Source: Nageia nagi
Lineage: Eukaryota > Pinophyta
DNA length: 64,000 nucleotides
NCBI GenBank assembly: GCA_050084985.1
Contig: JBITNC010000001.1
Span: 196,478,001 to 196,542,000 of the forward strand
Direction: 5' to 3'
Under the pieces are notes generated by a model that was not told the DNA's origin, ran no database searches, and saw only the letters and a list, made by a program, of their open reading frames with translations. Made by a program: the position numbers and the translations under genes. Of the stretch, positions 1-11,850 are shown in pieces; position 1 is the stretch's first letter; every line of letters begins with the position of its first letter.

Positions 1-530
1 CTTATGCAGCCATGAGAGCTATAGAAGGCTTGGAGATTGTTTCATAAGATGCTTGACATAAGAACATTTTCATCAACTGCAATGATCATAACATGTTCAC
101 TAAATGATTTCTTTCTAAAGGCTCTAGGGACTTTTCTAAGAAAATGCAATTATTAGATGTAAAACCAACTCTATAACCTTCTCCAGCATTCTTATATCAT
201 GTGTCGCCATAGGAGCCAACCTCAGAAAGACAAAGATTGTTTGAAAAAATGCAAAACTCAGTTATATTTTCATGGACTCCAATGTTGAAAGTTTATAATT
301 CATGGCAACATGACTTTACTCAATGGGCATTATCATTGTTCTAACGAATGCAACAAGCAAACAATAGCATCAGCCTGACCTAATTAATTCACCTCTTCCA
401 ACACCTAAAAGCATGAACCAAATTGGAACAGTTCCATTGGGTTTATATATGCATCAAGGGCTCTGCTAATTTTTAAGCCACATCAATTACGGGATTATGT
501 CAGATAGTCGTAAGACCTGGAGGGTAGAGA
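1..530 (+). pseudogene. PPR protein gene fragment, decayed
   Basis: Translating the + strand in shifting frames gives recognisable pieces of PLS-type PPR motifs. Around 238-345 the frame reads FEKMQNSVIFSWTPMLKVYN, matching the PPR pattern 'FDKM..rdvvSWnaMi.gY'. An earlier motif sits at about 45-150, and 'EGLEIVS' near 25 resembles a motif end. Frameshifts and stop codons separate the pieces, so no functional protein can be made. Intact members of this family are organellar RNA-binding proteins that edit or process transcripts. The fragment is cut by the window edge, so more of the gene may lie to the left. The PPR assignment rests on motif pattern alone; the parent gene cannot be named. Confidence 0.65.
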
Positions 531-1380
531 AGGGACACAAGTTATACAATTGAAAGAAGGAACTGGGTTGCTATTGTGTCTTTTATTTTGTTATCATCAT
601 CTACTACGTATGATGAAATGATAGACAATATTTTACACCAACAAAAACTATTTTTTTTTGTTGCTCGTCTTTTTTGCTCTTGTAGCACATTAGCACCATA
701 AAGCAAACTGTAGTGCAGGTGCAAAGACCGAAGTCAATTTCCTCATACTTTCCCCTCCCCTGTCTCCATCTCGTTATTCATTCCTAATGATGTACAGTAA
801 TATCCATTCACCCAAAAATCTATTCATCTGTATAAAGATCCTATGATGAATACTCAAATTGAGATTTAAGAAATGCAAAGAACATTAGCTAAAACTACGA
901 ACGAATAAATAAAAATTTGCAAAAATAATTAAAACAACATATGGTGCTATAGAATCATCTAAAATTTATCCAAATATTTTACTGATGCAATTCATATATT
1001 AGAATTAAAAAAGGACTAATCACTTATCAAGCAACAAATGCTTCAAAGACTTCTGACCAAGGAGACTCTAGACACACCTATTTTAAATAAAGTTGCAAAG
1101 CCTTGTTTTACCTAATAAGATATTGTATAATATAGTTACAGTTATAGTTAGTCATAAGTGAGATGCAGAAGAGATAATCTCAATACTTCAATTGGTCGAT
1201 CATGGTGATGGTGGTATAGGTGAGGAGTGAAGTGATCTCTGCCCTCTTGGCACTCAGCACCTTCCTATATTAATAGTAATTTAGTAGTGGATGCTAGTGT
1301 TGAGTTTGGTACTAGTCCTAATGTTCCCCAAGGGTGTCGGTGTTGAATTTGGATATGAATAGTTACTTTGTTTTAGAAGC
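531..1380. other. AT-rich stretch with no gene; one diverged piece of the 5.6-kb unit
   Basis: I see no supportable gene here. The 60-codon open frame on the minus strand at 542-724 has no recognisable motif. Positions ~950-1045 resemble 3118-3215 of the tandem unit: both share 'ttttactgatgc', a following 'tagaattaa' and 'aaaaggac', at clearly lower identity than the array copies share with each other. This suggests an older relative of the unit outside the array. Confidence 0.45.
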
Positions 1381-1765
1381 ATGCTGCCCAAATTGATGTT
1401 GATCCATCTCTATTAAATCATGTGGTATTTGATGAAGAGAGCACCAATAGTAAAACCAATAGTAATTATAACATCAAAGGCAAAAGGAAAGTGATGTTGT
1501 TGCATGGTCGTGGTGATAATAACATCACTACGATACTGATGAAGGGACTAATAACAAGATTAGTGCTTCCAAGGGTGGGCGAGGAGGGAGGCTTTTGGGG
1601 ATGATGGGCTAGGAAATACTACTACTGCAACTGATAATAATAGCTGACAAGGGGAAGAAGGAGGGGTTGACTACAAAGAACCTCATGGTAGAGAGGAGGC
1701 ACAGTAAGAAGCTCAATTATAGACTTTACATTTTTCGCTTAGTTGTTCCCAAAATCAACAAGGTT
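1381..1765 (+). pseudogene. ICE1/SCREAM-type bHLH fragment, array copy 1 with single-copy upstream part
   Basis: The frame at 1646-1765 gives about 40 residues that match the basic region and first helix of ICE1/SCREAM bHLH transcription factors. KNLMVERR and KKLN are followed by RLY and VVPKI, where the plant family has [27 protein letters not shown]. Upstream, another frame (1571-1645) carries a GEEGGFWG stretch and an acidic/Asn-Thr tract typical of low-complexity sequence before such a domain. The basic region has lost arginines (RRHS instead of RRRR), the loop and second helix are absent, and frames shift, so this is a pseudogene. Family members act in the nucleus on cold response and stomatal development. 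Homology ends at AAG followed by GTTGGT, which could be an exon end (inference). The array starts at 1526, inside this gene, so 1381-1525 is present only once. Confidence 0.6.
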
Positions 1766-2284
1766 GGTTGGATTATTTGTCTTTTTAGGATCAGGAGCTC
1801 AAGGGGTGGAATTGTTTTGTTTTTCCTATGCATGGGCTGCTTGACTTATTTCTTTAGATTTGAAATGATGTTTGATCTGGGTGCAATACTTTGATGTCAT
1901 TTCTTCTCTTTTTCTTCCTAAATTATTTTTGTTCTTAGTGCACGATAATATTCACTCCATCTTGTTTCAATTTGTTCTTCTTCTTATTTGGGGGCATCTT
2001 CATGACTTTGGTATGGTGTTGAAACTATGGATTAATTATTATTGAATTATGTAACTCTCAAATTTTAGCATTAGTTGAAGATCCTCTATTTAACATTATT
2101 ATACAGGAAATTTTCATATAATGTTGTATTGTGGATTGACCTCCAACTATCAATCTTCTATGTTTTGAAAGCTGGCCATGTCCTACTTATATTTATAGGA
2201 ATCTTTGGAGTAGCCCAGGGTAGGTACAACTGCAGAACAACAACATATTCAGAACTTTGCTCCACTGCTCTGATTCTTTAGGTA

Positions 2285-4278
2285 TGAGATATAGGGTGCT
2301 ACAAGTAGAGATGGTGTAATAGCCATTCTAGAGATCATGTTAACGAATGGAGAGAGAGTGTAAGACAGTGCACCTTCTGCTACATCAAGAGTAACTTCCT
2401 GATGGGAAAAAGTTTACATTATTAAAGCAAGAAGATTAGCTGAAGAGCAAACATGGTGGAAGGGAGATCTTTGGTAGAGACTCCAACATAACAGCATTAA
2501 ATTAAGTTCATATATTAGTTTTAATGAAGCATTAGGGTATCATTATATTAGCCATAGCATTAAATTTTGTATGTATAGTATATCAAAATATGCTTTAACA
2601 AATAGTTTGCTGAATTCATGGTGATGCCTTCTATATCAGTTCCTATCCATGAAACTAGCAGTTGTTAATCCTAGGCTTGACTTGAGCATTGCCAATTTTT
2701 TTACCAAAGAGATAAAACCCATTACTAGTTAAATTGTTACTATTTGGTATGTTGTAAAAATTATTCGGATAGATCTTACCTTAGTTTTTTGCTTTGTCAT
2801 CATTATCCCACATTTATATTAGTTTTGTAATTGTTGTGCAGATGATGGCCCCATGTGGGAACTTTTCTTCCATGGGAGGGGTAGCAGCAACATGCTGCAT
2901 TACAAGAAGTGTATATTGCAGATTGGATATTCCTACCATAGTAAGTGCAGCAGATATAACATCACTGTACAGGGCACCTATTTTTGAAGATATTTGTTGA
3001 TACTAACTTTCAATTAAGGACAAACTTCTTAGATAAAATGCATCCATGAATTTCTTTTTTATCATAGTCATTATTATTATTGAAGTTCATATATCAGCAA
3101 ACATAATGGCAGAGAAATCTAAAATTGATCCATATATATATAAGCATTTTACTGATGCGGTTCATAGACTAGAATTAAGAAAAGGACAACATGATCAACA
3201 AGCAGCAAAGGAAAGAAAGGCATAATGGTTTTACTAAGTTCAGTTTTAAGATGCTAAAAGAAATTATTCCTACGTTCCATATTCTGAATAAAGTAGAAAA
3301 ATACAACATGATCTCAGTCTACCACTTTTTATCAACATACCTTGAACACAAGCTTCTCTTCCTTCGAATGATGATGTCCATTCATTGATGGGCTCTGTCT
3401 CATTGGCCATATAGATATGCAAAATATCAAAGTCCTTCAAAATCAAATGTAAAACATTATTAAAATATAAATATAAGAATATATAAAATCTGAGATGAAG
3501 TTTACAATAACTTTCAAGTTCAATATGGAAAAACAAAATATCAAATCCTCTTCAGTTTTAAATTCTAACAAATAGAATGATTTTAGAAATCCTAAAAAAG
3601 AAAAACAAAATATCAAAGCATTGGACGCGATAATGGATGTTAGGGATTTAACTTCTTTGCGTTGCCTACCTTCTCACCCTGGCAACAACCCCAAAACCTT
3701 GGCAGCAATCCTAAATAAATATCATACTGGTTAACCAACGCTGCCACTCTCCCCACTGACATTATAGGTCACCTTCCCACTCACCTGCATTATCATTCCC
3801 TGCTCCAAATTCAGAACTCAAACATTCACAACATTTTTCATTATCGATAGAACACAAACCCATGTTGTAAAAATTCTTTGAATGTGATCTCATCGCAAGG
3901 GATACATTATTCTTGTAGCTATGACTACAACCATATTATTATTCCCTAAAACCCAGTCTACTTCACATATAATCGATTTTTTAATCACAGAAAATTACCT
4001 TGAGATCTTTGTTGAGAATGTTAGACAGAGCCGATAGAAGAGCTGTCTTCCCAAAGGCAACAACGTCATTCTTCAAAGCACAACAATGTCTCAGTCTAGA
4101 AGAAGGCAGGATTCATGAAAACATTAACTACTGCTTGATAAAGCAAATATTGAAGACATTTGCAACCAACATCAAAAACTGTTATGAATTAAGCATTGTA
4201 ATTATAAGAAGCGTTACCTACTGGGAAAGCAAAACCTCTGCCATCTCAAGCAAATAGTTGGGTATGGCATGAAGAGCT
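2285..4278 (-). pseudogene. Unidentified spliced gene fragment, copy 1 (five exon-like pieces)
   Basis: Reading the minus strand downward: E1 4278-4218 (ALHAIPNYLLEMAEVLLSQ then a stop in this copy), E2 4070-3999 (NDVVAFGKTALLSAL..., 24 codons), E3 3434-3341 (DFDILHIYMANETEPINEW...), E4 ~2983-2842 (IGALYSDVISAALTMVGIS...), E5 ~2398-2285 (EVTLDVAEGALSYTL...). E1, E2 and E3 end at AG|GTAACG-, AAG|GTAATT- and AAG|GTATGT-type donors, and each following exon begins after AG. Phases fit: E1 to E2 phase 0, E2 to E3 phase 0, and the last G of E3 plus AA of E4 makes a Glu codon. The E4 acceptor reads TTCAA in copy 1 but TTCAG in copies 2-4. The E4 donor is not clear. I do not recognise the protein; it looks largely helical. 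GKT in E2 weakly resembles a P-loop but lacks the usual glycine context. Confidence 0.55.
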
Positions 4279-4299
4279 CTGGTTCAGGCGCTTGGAAAA

Positions 4300-6225
4300 A
4301 ATAGAATGCAGAAATTCTCATTGTCTGAGCAGAGGCAGCAGGGTTTCTAAAGCAATGAGCAACCAAATTACCTTTTAATACTTTTTATGCTCATTAATTT
4401 GTTTTAGCTGAGCAACCAAATTAATTACTATTTTTTTTGCCAGCTCATCTCCAACTGTTACATATTTCAACGGTTATATATTTCAAACTTAACCACATAC
4501 AATGAATCCTATTTGCATATGATTTCTTTTTCTTAGCAAAGTGAATTAAGGAAATTTGTACATAAGTGAAATGGTTTTGTGTTTTATCAATCTATAAAAT
4601 ATACCCATGTTACAAAATCATATCCAATTTCTATATTTTTACTTTAGAATTTATATTTATATTGATGAACTTGATTTTTATTATTTTGATGTTATTTTCA
4701 TTGTAAATATGAATTTGTATAGTTTATCTTGATGAAATTTTAGATTATTATTATTATACTTTCACATCTTAAAGCCATGGGTATCTTTGGCATGATTATG
4801 AAAATTTGAAAATAAGTCATCAAAATCAACAATCAAACTTCCACATTGATAGCATTCATCCACCTCTTGAACACAAATAAATTTTTGATCTCTTCAAATA
4901 AAATATGAACCTCTTACATAATTTTCTCTCACAAAACGAAAGGTTCCTTTATCAAGTGTTAATTAAACCTAGCAATCATATACCTTTAACTAAGCTAAAA
5001 TATTCCATACCTCACCACTATAAACTCAACCTTTCTATCCATTAAACAAAACATTCAAGTCCAATAGCATATCCCTACTTCTTAATTTTATATCCCCTAG
5101 ATAACATGAATATAATTTCCAAGCACAAATAATACGACTTTATAACAAACAACAAAATACCCTTGAAAAATCTATGGTTATTACTTCTTTAGCTCCTTAT
5201 ATCATAATCCACTCTATTCCTCCTAAATTGTATATTCTAAAAAATACAATTATGGACAATAGAAGGTATATCCTTGCATGTCTGAGCCTTCATCCAATTA
5301 TACATTATTTTGCACTTGATGAAATCTTTTAAATCAAACTTTTTCCTCAAAGCCTTGTGGACACTATTAGTTATTAGTTTTATACCCTTCTATAGAAATC
5401 AATCCTTGTATCAATAAAGTAGACCAAAGATAAAGAATAAAAGTCATAATGAGAACTAGACATATGCAATAGACCTAGCTAACCATTAACTCATAAGACC
5501 TATCAAATCAAGTCAATTAATGCAAATTGTAGATAATAGAATTATAAAGTGGTGGATTTGGACTTAAGACAAAGTAGGGAGATATAATGAATAATTAAGT
5601 AGTTTCAACCACTTATAACTTTTGTTTAGTTGGAAAATCTAGGATTCTTGAAATCAATGCTACTAAACAAAAACCTAATATACATATGTAATTATGCTTT
5701 TAGATTTAATTAATTATATATAAAGAATAATATATAACATACCTAAATAATGTACCTAATATATATTCACTAGACCAAAATAGGCTTTAGGGGCAGCCAA
5801 TTTGGTATATTTTTAAGGAGGTGGTTTTAAACCACCTTAATTTTGGGTTTTAATGGTGGCTTTCATGGGGTTGTTTTGAACTACCGATATAAAATATAAG
5901 GAGGAGGGTTAAAACCACCCCTCGATATAAAAAAAATAAATAAAAATCATGTGGGAGACTTAAGCAGGCAATTTTGAAAGTTCTTAGGCATTTGAGATTT
6001 GAGTTTACCATTGTGAGGGGGTAGAAGAGAGGAGAGGTTAGAATAGGCATTTCAAGTTTTTTTAGAAAGGTGAGGGATAGAGGAGAGAAGAGGCAAGTAG
6101 AGTCATTAGAAAGTATTCTTCCACATTTTTACATTTTAATCTTGTTAAATAATTATCATTCCTTGTATTCTTCTATATTTTGCAAAATAAGGCTTAACAC
6201 CTAACAATTGCTTGTGGAATAAAAG
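4300..6225. other. AT-rich filler of the 5.62-kb unit
   Basis: No gene seen. The sequence is very AT-rich. A GC-richer patch at ~5815-6110 gives a short minus-strand open frame in each copy, but its length and frame change between copies. A short palindrome-like block ('ggaggtggttttaaaccacctt') lies at 5817-5840. Equivalent stretches occur in copies 2, 3 and 4. Confidence 0.6.
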
Positions 6226-6228
6226 TCT

Positions 6229-6480
6229 TTAAGGTATTTTTTTTATGTGTGTGTTGAAATCATTACCGACCATGATACTATAAATTTGCATTATGCATCT
6301 TATAAAATAATTACTAGGCCTTGTGTATTCTTCCACATTTTGCATATATATCTTAGGGCCTTTTTTAGAAACATTATTGTGTATGTATCCAACAATTATT
6401 GCATACCATGAAATTGTATTTGCATCACACATTTTATCAACAATATTCTTAAGCCCTATATTTTCTTTCACATTTTGCAT
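6229..6480 (-). pseudogene. PPR motif fragment, array copy 1
   Basis: Minus-strand frame of 83 codons. Residues ~17-50 read KMCDANTISWYAIIVGYIHN and onward, matching one PPR motif ('kM.drdtiSWnaMIvGYaqNg'). The following residues keep the typical kmQn.eg.kP spacing but are altered. Only about one and a half motifs remain, with no start or transit peptide, so this is a fragment. It lies immediately before the ~105-bp repeats, which come from the end of a PPR gene on the same strand; together they are one decayed PPR locus. Confidence 0.6.
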
Positions 6481-6504
6481 ACATGACTATAAGGGCATTC
6501 AAAA

Positions 6505-7147
6505 TCACAAAATTCAATTTACAAGCATCATGTAAACATAGCCATACAAGTAATTCAGTTTCTATTGCTACTTTGGCAATGAAGTTTAAATATCCATGAA
6601 GTTAGCCTATACAAATTATAATGTTTGATTTATAAGCACCAAGTAGACATATCCATACACTCAATTCAAGCTTTATGGATTTTTGGGTAATGAAATTCAA
6701 ATCTCCATCAAGATACAACATTCGATTTGCAAGTACCAAGTAAAAACATCCACACACCCAATTTAGGTTTTATGGGTATTTTATCAATAAACTTCAAACC
6801 TCCCTCAAGACAGCATGCACAAACCACAACATTTGATTTACAAGCACTAACTCATAGACATATCCACATATGCAATTTAGGTCTTATAGGTATTTTGAAA
6901 GTGAAGTTCAAAGCTCCTTCGAGATAGAACATTTGATTTACAAGAACTAAGTAGACACATCCACAAACTCAATTTAGTTTTTATGCATATTTGGGTAGTG
7001 AAGTTCAAATCTCTTTCAATATATCAAATAAAACACACAACATTCGATTTACAAGAATGAACTAGATACATCCACACATATCAATCAAGTTTTATAGGTA
7101 TTTTGGTAGGAAGTTCGAAGCTCCCTCAAAATAGCTTGCACACCTAC
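6505..7147 (-). repeat. ~105-bp PPR-derived tandem repeats, about six units, copy 1
   Basis: Imperfect tandem repeats of ~100-112 bp, each holding 'tttacaag..', '..acacatccacac', 'caattta/gg', 'ttttatgggtattttgg', 'gaagttcaaa' and 'ctccctcaaga'. On the minus strand a unit encodes about 35 residues of the type LEGALNFTTKIPIKPKL followed by DVWMCLLGACK. That matches the last PPR motif and start of the E motif of plant PPR proteins. Units are decayed, and frames do not stay open through the tract. Confidence 0.7.
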
Positions 7148-7387
7148 CACTACGATACTGATGAAGGGACTAATAACAAGATTACTGCTTCCAAGGGTGG
7201 GTGAGGAGGGAGGCTTTTGGGGATGATGGGCTGGGAAATACTACTACTGCAACTGATAATAATAGTTGACAAGGGGAAGAAGGAGGGGTTGACTACAAAG
7301 AACCTCATGGTAGAGAGGAGGCACAGTAAGAAGCTCAATTATATACTCTACATGCTTCGCTTAGTTGTTCCCAAAATCAACAAGGTT
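7148..7387 (+). pseudogene. ICE1/SCREAM-type bHLH fragment, array copy 2
   Basis: The basic-helix-1 frame lies at 7268-7387, with [18 protein letters not shown] and VVPKI. In this copy a longer open frame runs 7217-7516, but beyond VVPKINKV it no longer resembles a bHLH protein. The second helix is absent. 'YMLRL' is closer to the family consensus than copy 1's 'YIFRL'. Confidence 0.6.
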
Positions 7388-7906
7388 GGTTGGATTATTT
7401 GTCTTTTTAGGATCAAGAGTTCAAGGCGTGGAATTGTTTCATTTTTCCTATGCATGGGCTGCTTGACTTATTTCTTTAGATTTGAAATGATGTTTGATCT
7501 GGGTGCAATACTTTGATGTCATTTCTTCTCTTTTTCTTCCTAAATTATTTTTGTTCTTAGTGCACGATAATATTCACTCCATCTTGTTTCAATTTGTTCT
7601 TCTTCTTATTTGGGGGCATTTTCATGACTCTGGTATGGTGTTGAAACTATGGATTAATTATTATTGAATTATGTAACTCTCAAATTTTAGCATTAGTTGT
7701 AGATCCTCTATTTAACATTATTATATAGGAAATTTTCATATAATGTTGTATTGTGGATTGACCTCCAACTATCAATCTTCTATGTTTCGAAAGCTGGCCA
7801 TGTCTTACTTATATTTATAGGAATCTTTGGAGTAACCTAGGGCAGGTACAACCGCAGAACAACAACATATTCAGAACTCTGCTCCACTGCTCTAATTCTT
7901 TAGGTA

Positions 7907-9898
7907 TGAGATATAGGGTGCTACAAGTAGAGATGGCGTAATAGCCATTCTAAAGATCATGTTAATGAATGGAGAGAGAGTGTAAGATAGTGCACCTTCT
8001 ACTGCATCAAGAGTAACTTCCTGATGGGAAAAAGTTTACATTATTAAAGCAAAAAGATTAGCTGAAGAGCAAACATGGTGGAAGGGAGATCTTTGGTAGA
8101 GACTCCAACATAACAGCATTAAATTAAGTTCATATATCAGTTTTAATGAAGCATTAAGGTATCATTATATTAGCCATAGCATTAAATTTTGTATGTACAG
8201 TACATCAAAATATGCTTTAACAAATAGTTTGCTGAATTCATGGTGATGCCCTCTGTATCAGTTCCTATCCATGAAACTAGTAGTTGTTAATCCTAGGCTT
8301 GACTTGAGCATTGCCAATTTTTTTACCAAAGAGATAAAACCCATTACTAGTTAAATTGTTACTATTTGGTATGTTGTAAAAATTATTCGGATAGATCTTG
8401 CCTTAGTTTTTTGCTTTGTCATCATTATCCCACATTTATATTAGTTTTGTAATTGTTGTGCAGATGATGGCCCCATGTGGGAACTTTTCTTCCATGGGAG
8501 GGGTAGCAGCAACATGCTGCATTACAAGAAGTGTATGTTGCAGATTGGATATTCCTACCATAGTAAGTGCAGCAGATATAACATCACTGTACAGGGCACC
8601 TATTTCTGAAGATATTTGTTGATACTAACTTTCAATTAAGGACAAACTTCTTAGATAAAATGCATCCATGAATTTCTTTTTTATCAGTCATTATTATTAT
8701 TGAAGTTCATATATCAGCAAACATAATGGCAGAGAGATCTAAAATTGATCCATATATATATAAGCATTTTAATGATGCTGTTCATAGACTAGAATTAAGA
8801 AAAGGACAACATGATCAACAAGCAGCAAAGGAAAGAAAGGCATAATGGTTTTACTAAGTTCAGTTTTAAGATGCTAAAAGAAATTATTCCTACGTTCCAT
8901 ATTCCGAATAAAGTAGAAAAATACAACATGATCTCAGTCTACCCCTTTTTATCAACATACCTTGAACACAAGCTTCTCTTCCTTCGAATGATGATGTCCA
9001 TTCATTGATGGGCTCTGTCTCATTGGCCATATAGATATGCAAAATATCAAAGTCCTTCAAAATCAAATGTAAAACATTATTAAAATATAAATATAAGAAT
9101 ATATAAAATCTGAGATGAAGTTTACAATAACTTTCAAGTTCAATATGGAAAAACAAAATATCAAATCCTCTTCAGTTTTAAATTCTAACAAATAGAATGA
9201 TTTTAGAAATCCTAAAAAAGAAAAACAAAATAACAAAGCATTGGACGCGACAATGGATGTTAGGGATTTAACTTCTTTGCGTTGCCTACCTTCTCACTTT
9301 GGCAACAACCCCAAAACCTTGGTAGCAATCCTAAATAAATATCATGCTGGTTAACCAATGCTGCCACTCTCCCCACTGCCATTATAGGTCACCTTCCCAC
9401 TCACCTGCATTATCATTCCCTGCTCCAAATTCAGAACTCAAACATTCACAACATTTTTCATTATCGATAGAACACAAACCCATGTTGTAAAAATTCTTTG
9501 AATGTGATCTCATCGCAAGGGATACATTACTCTTGTAGCTATGACTACAACCATATTATTATTCCCTAAAACCCAGTCTACTTCACATATAATCAATTTT
9601 TTAATCACAGAAAATTACCTTGAGATCTTTGTTGAGAATGTTAGACAGAGCCAATAGAAGAGTTGTCTTCCCAAAGGCAACAACATCATTCTTCAAAGCA
9701 CAACAATGTCTCAGTCCAGAAGAAGGCAGGATTCATGTAAACATTAACTACTGCTTGATAAAGCAAATATTGAAGACATTTGCAACCAACATCAGAAACT
9801 GTTATGAATTAAGCACTGTATTTATACGAAGTGTTACCTGCTAGGAAAGCAGAACCTCTGCCATCTCAAGCAAATAGTTGGGTATGGCATGAAGAGCT
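7907..9898 (-). pseudogene. Unidentified spliced gene fragment, copy 2
   Basis: Same five exon-like pieces as copy 1: E1 9898-9838, E2 9690-9619, E3 9054-8961, E4 ~8605-8464, E5 ~8020-7907. E1 carries its own stop (CAG to TAG one codon before the stop seen in copy 1), so the two stops arose independently. E2 here reads FGKTTLLLALSNILNKDLK. The E4 acceptor is intact (TTCAG). E3 is identical in sense to copies 1 and 3. Function unknown. Confidence 0.55.
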
Positions 9899-11850
9899 CT
9901 GGTTCAGGCGCTTGGAAAAAATAGAATGCAGAAATTCTCATTGTCTGAGCAGAGGCAGTAGGGTTTCTAAAGCAATGAGCAACCAAATTACCTTTTAATA
10001 CTTTTTATGCTCATTAATTTGTTTTAGCTGAGCAACCAAATTAATTACTATTTTTTTTGCCAGCTCATCTCCAACTATTACATATTTCAATGGTTATATA
10101 TTTCAAACTTAACCACATACAATGAATCCTATTTGCATATGATTTCTTTTTCTTAGCAAAGTGAATTAAGGAAATTTGTACATAAGTGAAATGGTTTTGT
10201 ATTTTATCAATCTATAAAATATACCCATGTTACAAAATCATATCCAATTTCTATATTTTTATTTTAGAATTTATATTTATATTGATGAACTTGTTTTTTA
10301 TTATTTTGATGTTGTTTTCATTGTAAATATGAATTTGTATAGTTTATCTTGATGAAATTTTAGATTATTATTATTATACTTTCACATCTTAAAGCCATGG
10401 GTATCTTTGGCATGATTATGAAAATTTGAAAATAAGTCATCAAAATCAACAATCAAACTTCCACATTGATAGCATTCATCCACCTCTTGAACACAAATAA
10501 ATTTTTGATCTCTTCAAATAAAATATGAACCTCTTACATAATTTTCTCTCACAAAACAAAAGGTTCCTTTATCAAGTGTTAATTAAACCTAGCAATCATA
10601 TACCTTTAACTAAGCTAAAATATTCCATACCTCACCACTATAAACTCAACCTTTCTATCCATTAAACAAAACATTCAAGTCCAATAGCATATCCCTACTT
10701 CTTAATTTTATATCCCCTAGATAACATGAATATAATTTCCAAGCACAAATAATACGACTTTATAACAAACAACAAAATACCCTTGAAAAATCTATGGTTA
10801 TTACTTCTTTAGCTCCTTATATCATAATCTACTCTATTCCTCCTAAATTGTATATTCTAAAAAAATACAATTATGGACAATAGAAGGTATATCCTTGCAT
10901 GTCTGAGCCTTCATCCAATTATACATTATTTTGCACTTGATGAAATCCTTTAAATCAAACTTTTTCCTCAAAGCCTTGTGGACACTATTAGTTATTAGTT
11001 TTATACCCTTCTATAGAAATCAATCCTTGTATCAATAGAGTAGACCAAAGATAAAGAATAAAAGTCATAATGAGAACTAGACATATGCAATAGACCTAGC
11101 TAACCATTAACTCATAAGACCTATCAAATCAAGTCAATTAATGCAAATTGTAGATAATAGAATTATAAAGTGGTGGATTTGGACTTAAGACAAAGTAGGG
11201 AGATATAATGAATAATTAAGTAGTTTCAACCACTTATAACTTTTGTTTAGTTGGAAGATCTAGGATTCTTGAAATCAATGCTACTAAACAAAAACCTAAT
11301 ATACATATGTAATTATGCTTTTACATTTAATTAATTATATATAAAGAATAATATATAACATACCTAAATAATGTACCTAATATATATTCACTAGACCAAA
11401 ATAGGCTTTAGGGGCAGCCAATTTGGTAATATTTTTAAGGAGGTGGTTTTAAACCACCTTAATTTTGGGTTTTAATGGTGGCTTTCATGGGGTTGTTTTG
11501 AACTACCGCTATAAAATATAAGGAGGTGGGTTAAAACCACCCCTCGATATAAAATAAATAAATAAAAATCATGTGGGAGACTTAAGCAGGCAATTTTGAA
11601 AGTTCTTAGGCATTTGAGATTCGAGTTTACCATTGTGAGGGGGGAGAAGAGAGGAGAGGTTAGAATAGGCATTTCAAGTTTTTTTAGAAAGGTGAGGGAT
11701 AGAGGAGAGAAGAGGCAAGTAGAGTCATTAGAAAGTATTCTTCCACATTTTTACATTTTAATCTTGTTAAATAATTATCATTCCTTGTATTCTTCTATAT
11801 TTTGCAAAATAAGGCTTAACACCTAACAATTGCTTGTGGAATAAAAGTCT

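Larger units (their letters stand above)
1526..7147 (+). repeat. 5.62-kb tandem unit, copy 1
   Basis: Direct tandem repeat, 5622 bp. The start is where 'cactacgatactgatgaagg' first appears; the same junction recurs at 7148, 12768 and 18385. The unit holds a bHLH fragment (+), a spliced-gene fragment (-), AT-rich filler, a PPR fragment (-) and ~105-bp repeats. Neighbouring copies differ by scattered single-base changes and small indels only. Confidence 0.92.

Noticed and set aside
2794-3000. 68-codon plus-strand open frame (MSSLSHIYISF...), with a fair acceptor at 2841 and a GTAAGT donor at 2941
   Set aside because: A 99-bp plus-strand exon fits by eye, but the minus-strand reading of the same bases joins neighbouring exons in phase and copies keep it better. 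I see no plus-strand partner exons.
3270-3536. 88-codon minus-strand open frame repeated in four copies, taken as a small gene
   Set aside because: Only the middle (3434-3341) is protein-like and it is bounded by splice signals; the outer parts are intron read-through. It is treated as exon E3 of a split gene fragment.
4042-4070. P-loop ATPase or PDR-type ABC transporter from GKTTLLLAL in exon E2
   Set aside because: Only AFGKT precedes it, lacking the GxxGxGK pattern, and the following exons do not resemble an ABC domain. Kept as unidentified.
4000-4257. 85-codon plus-strand frame in each unit (MRSLLRMLDRA...)
   Set aside because: It is the complement of exons E2 and E1 of the minus-strand gene fragment, so a shadow.
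6323-6535. Plus-strand frame MYSSTFCIYILGPF...
   Set aside because: Shadow of the minus-strand PPR fragment; it encodes no recognisable motif.
6505-7147. CRISPR-like array of regular repeats
   Set aside because: Units are contiguous imperfect repeats with no unique spacers, in plant DNA.
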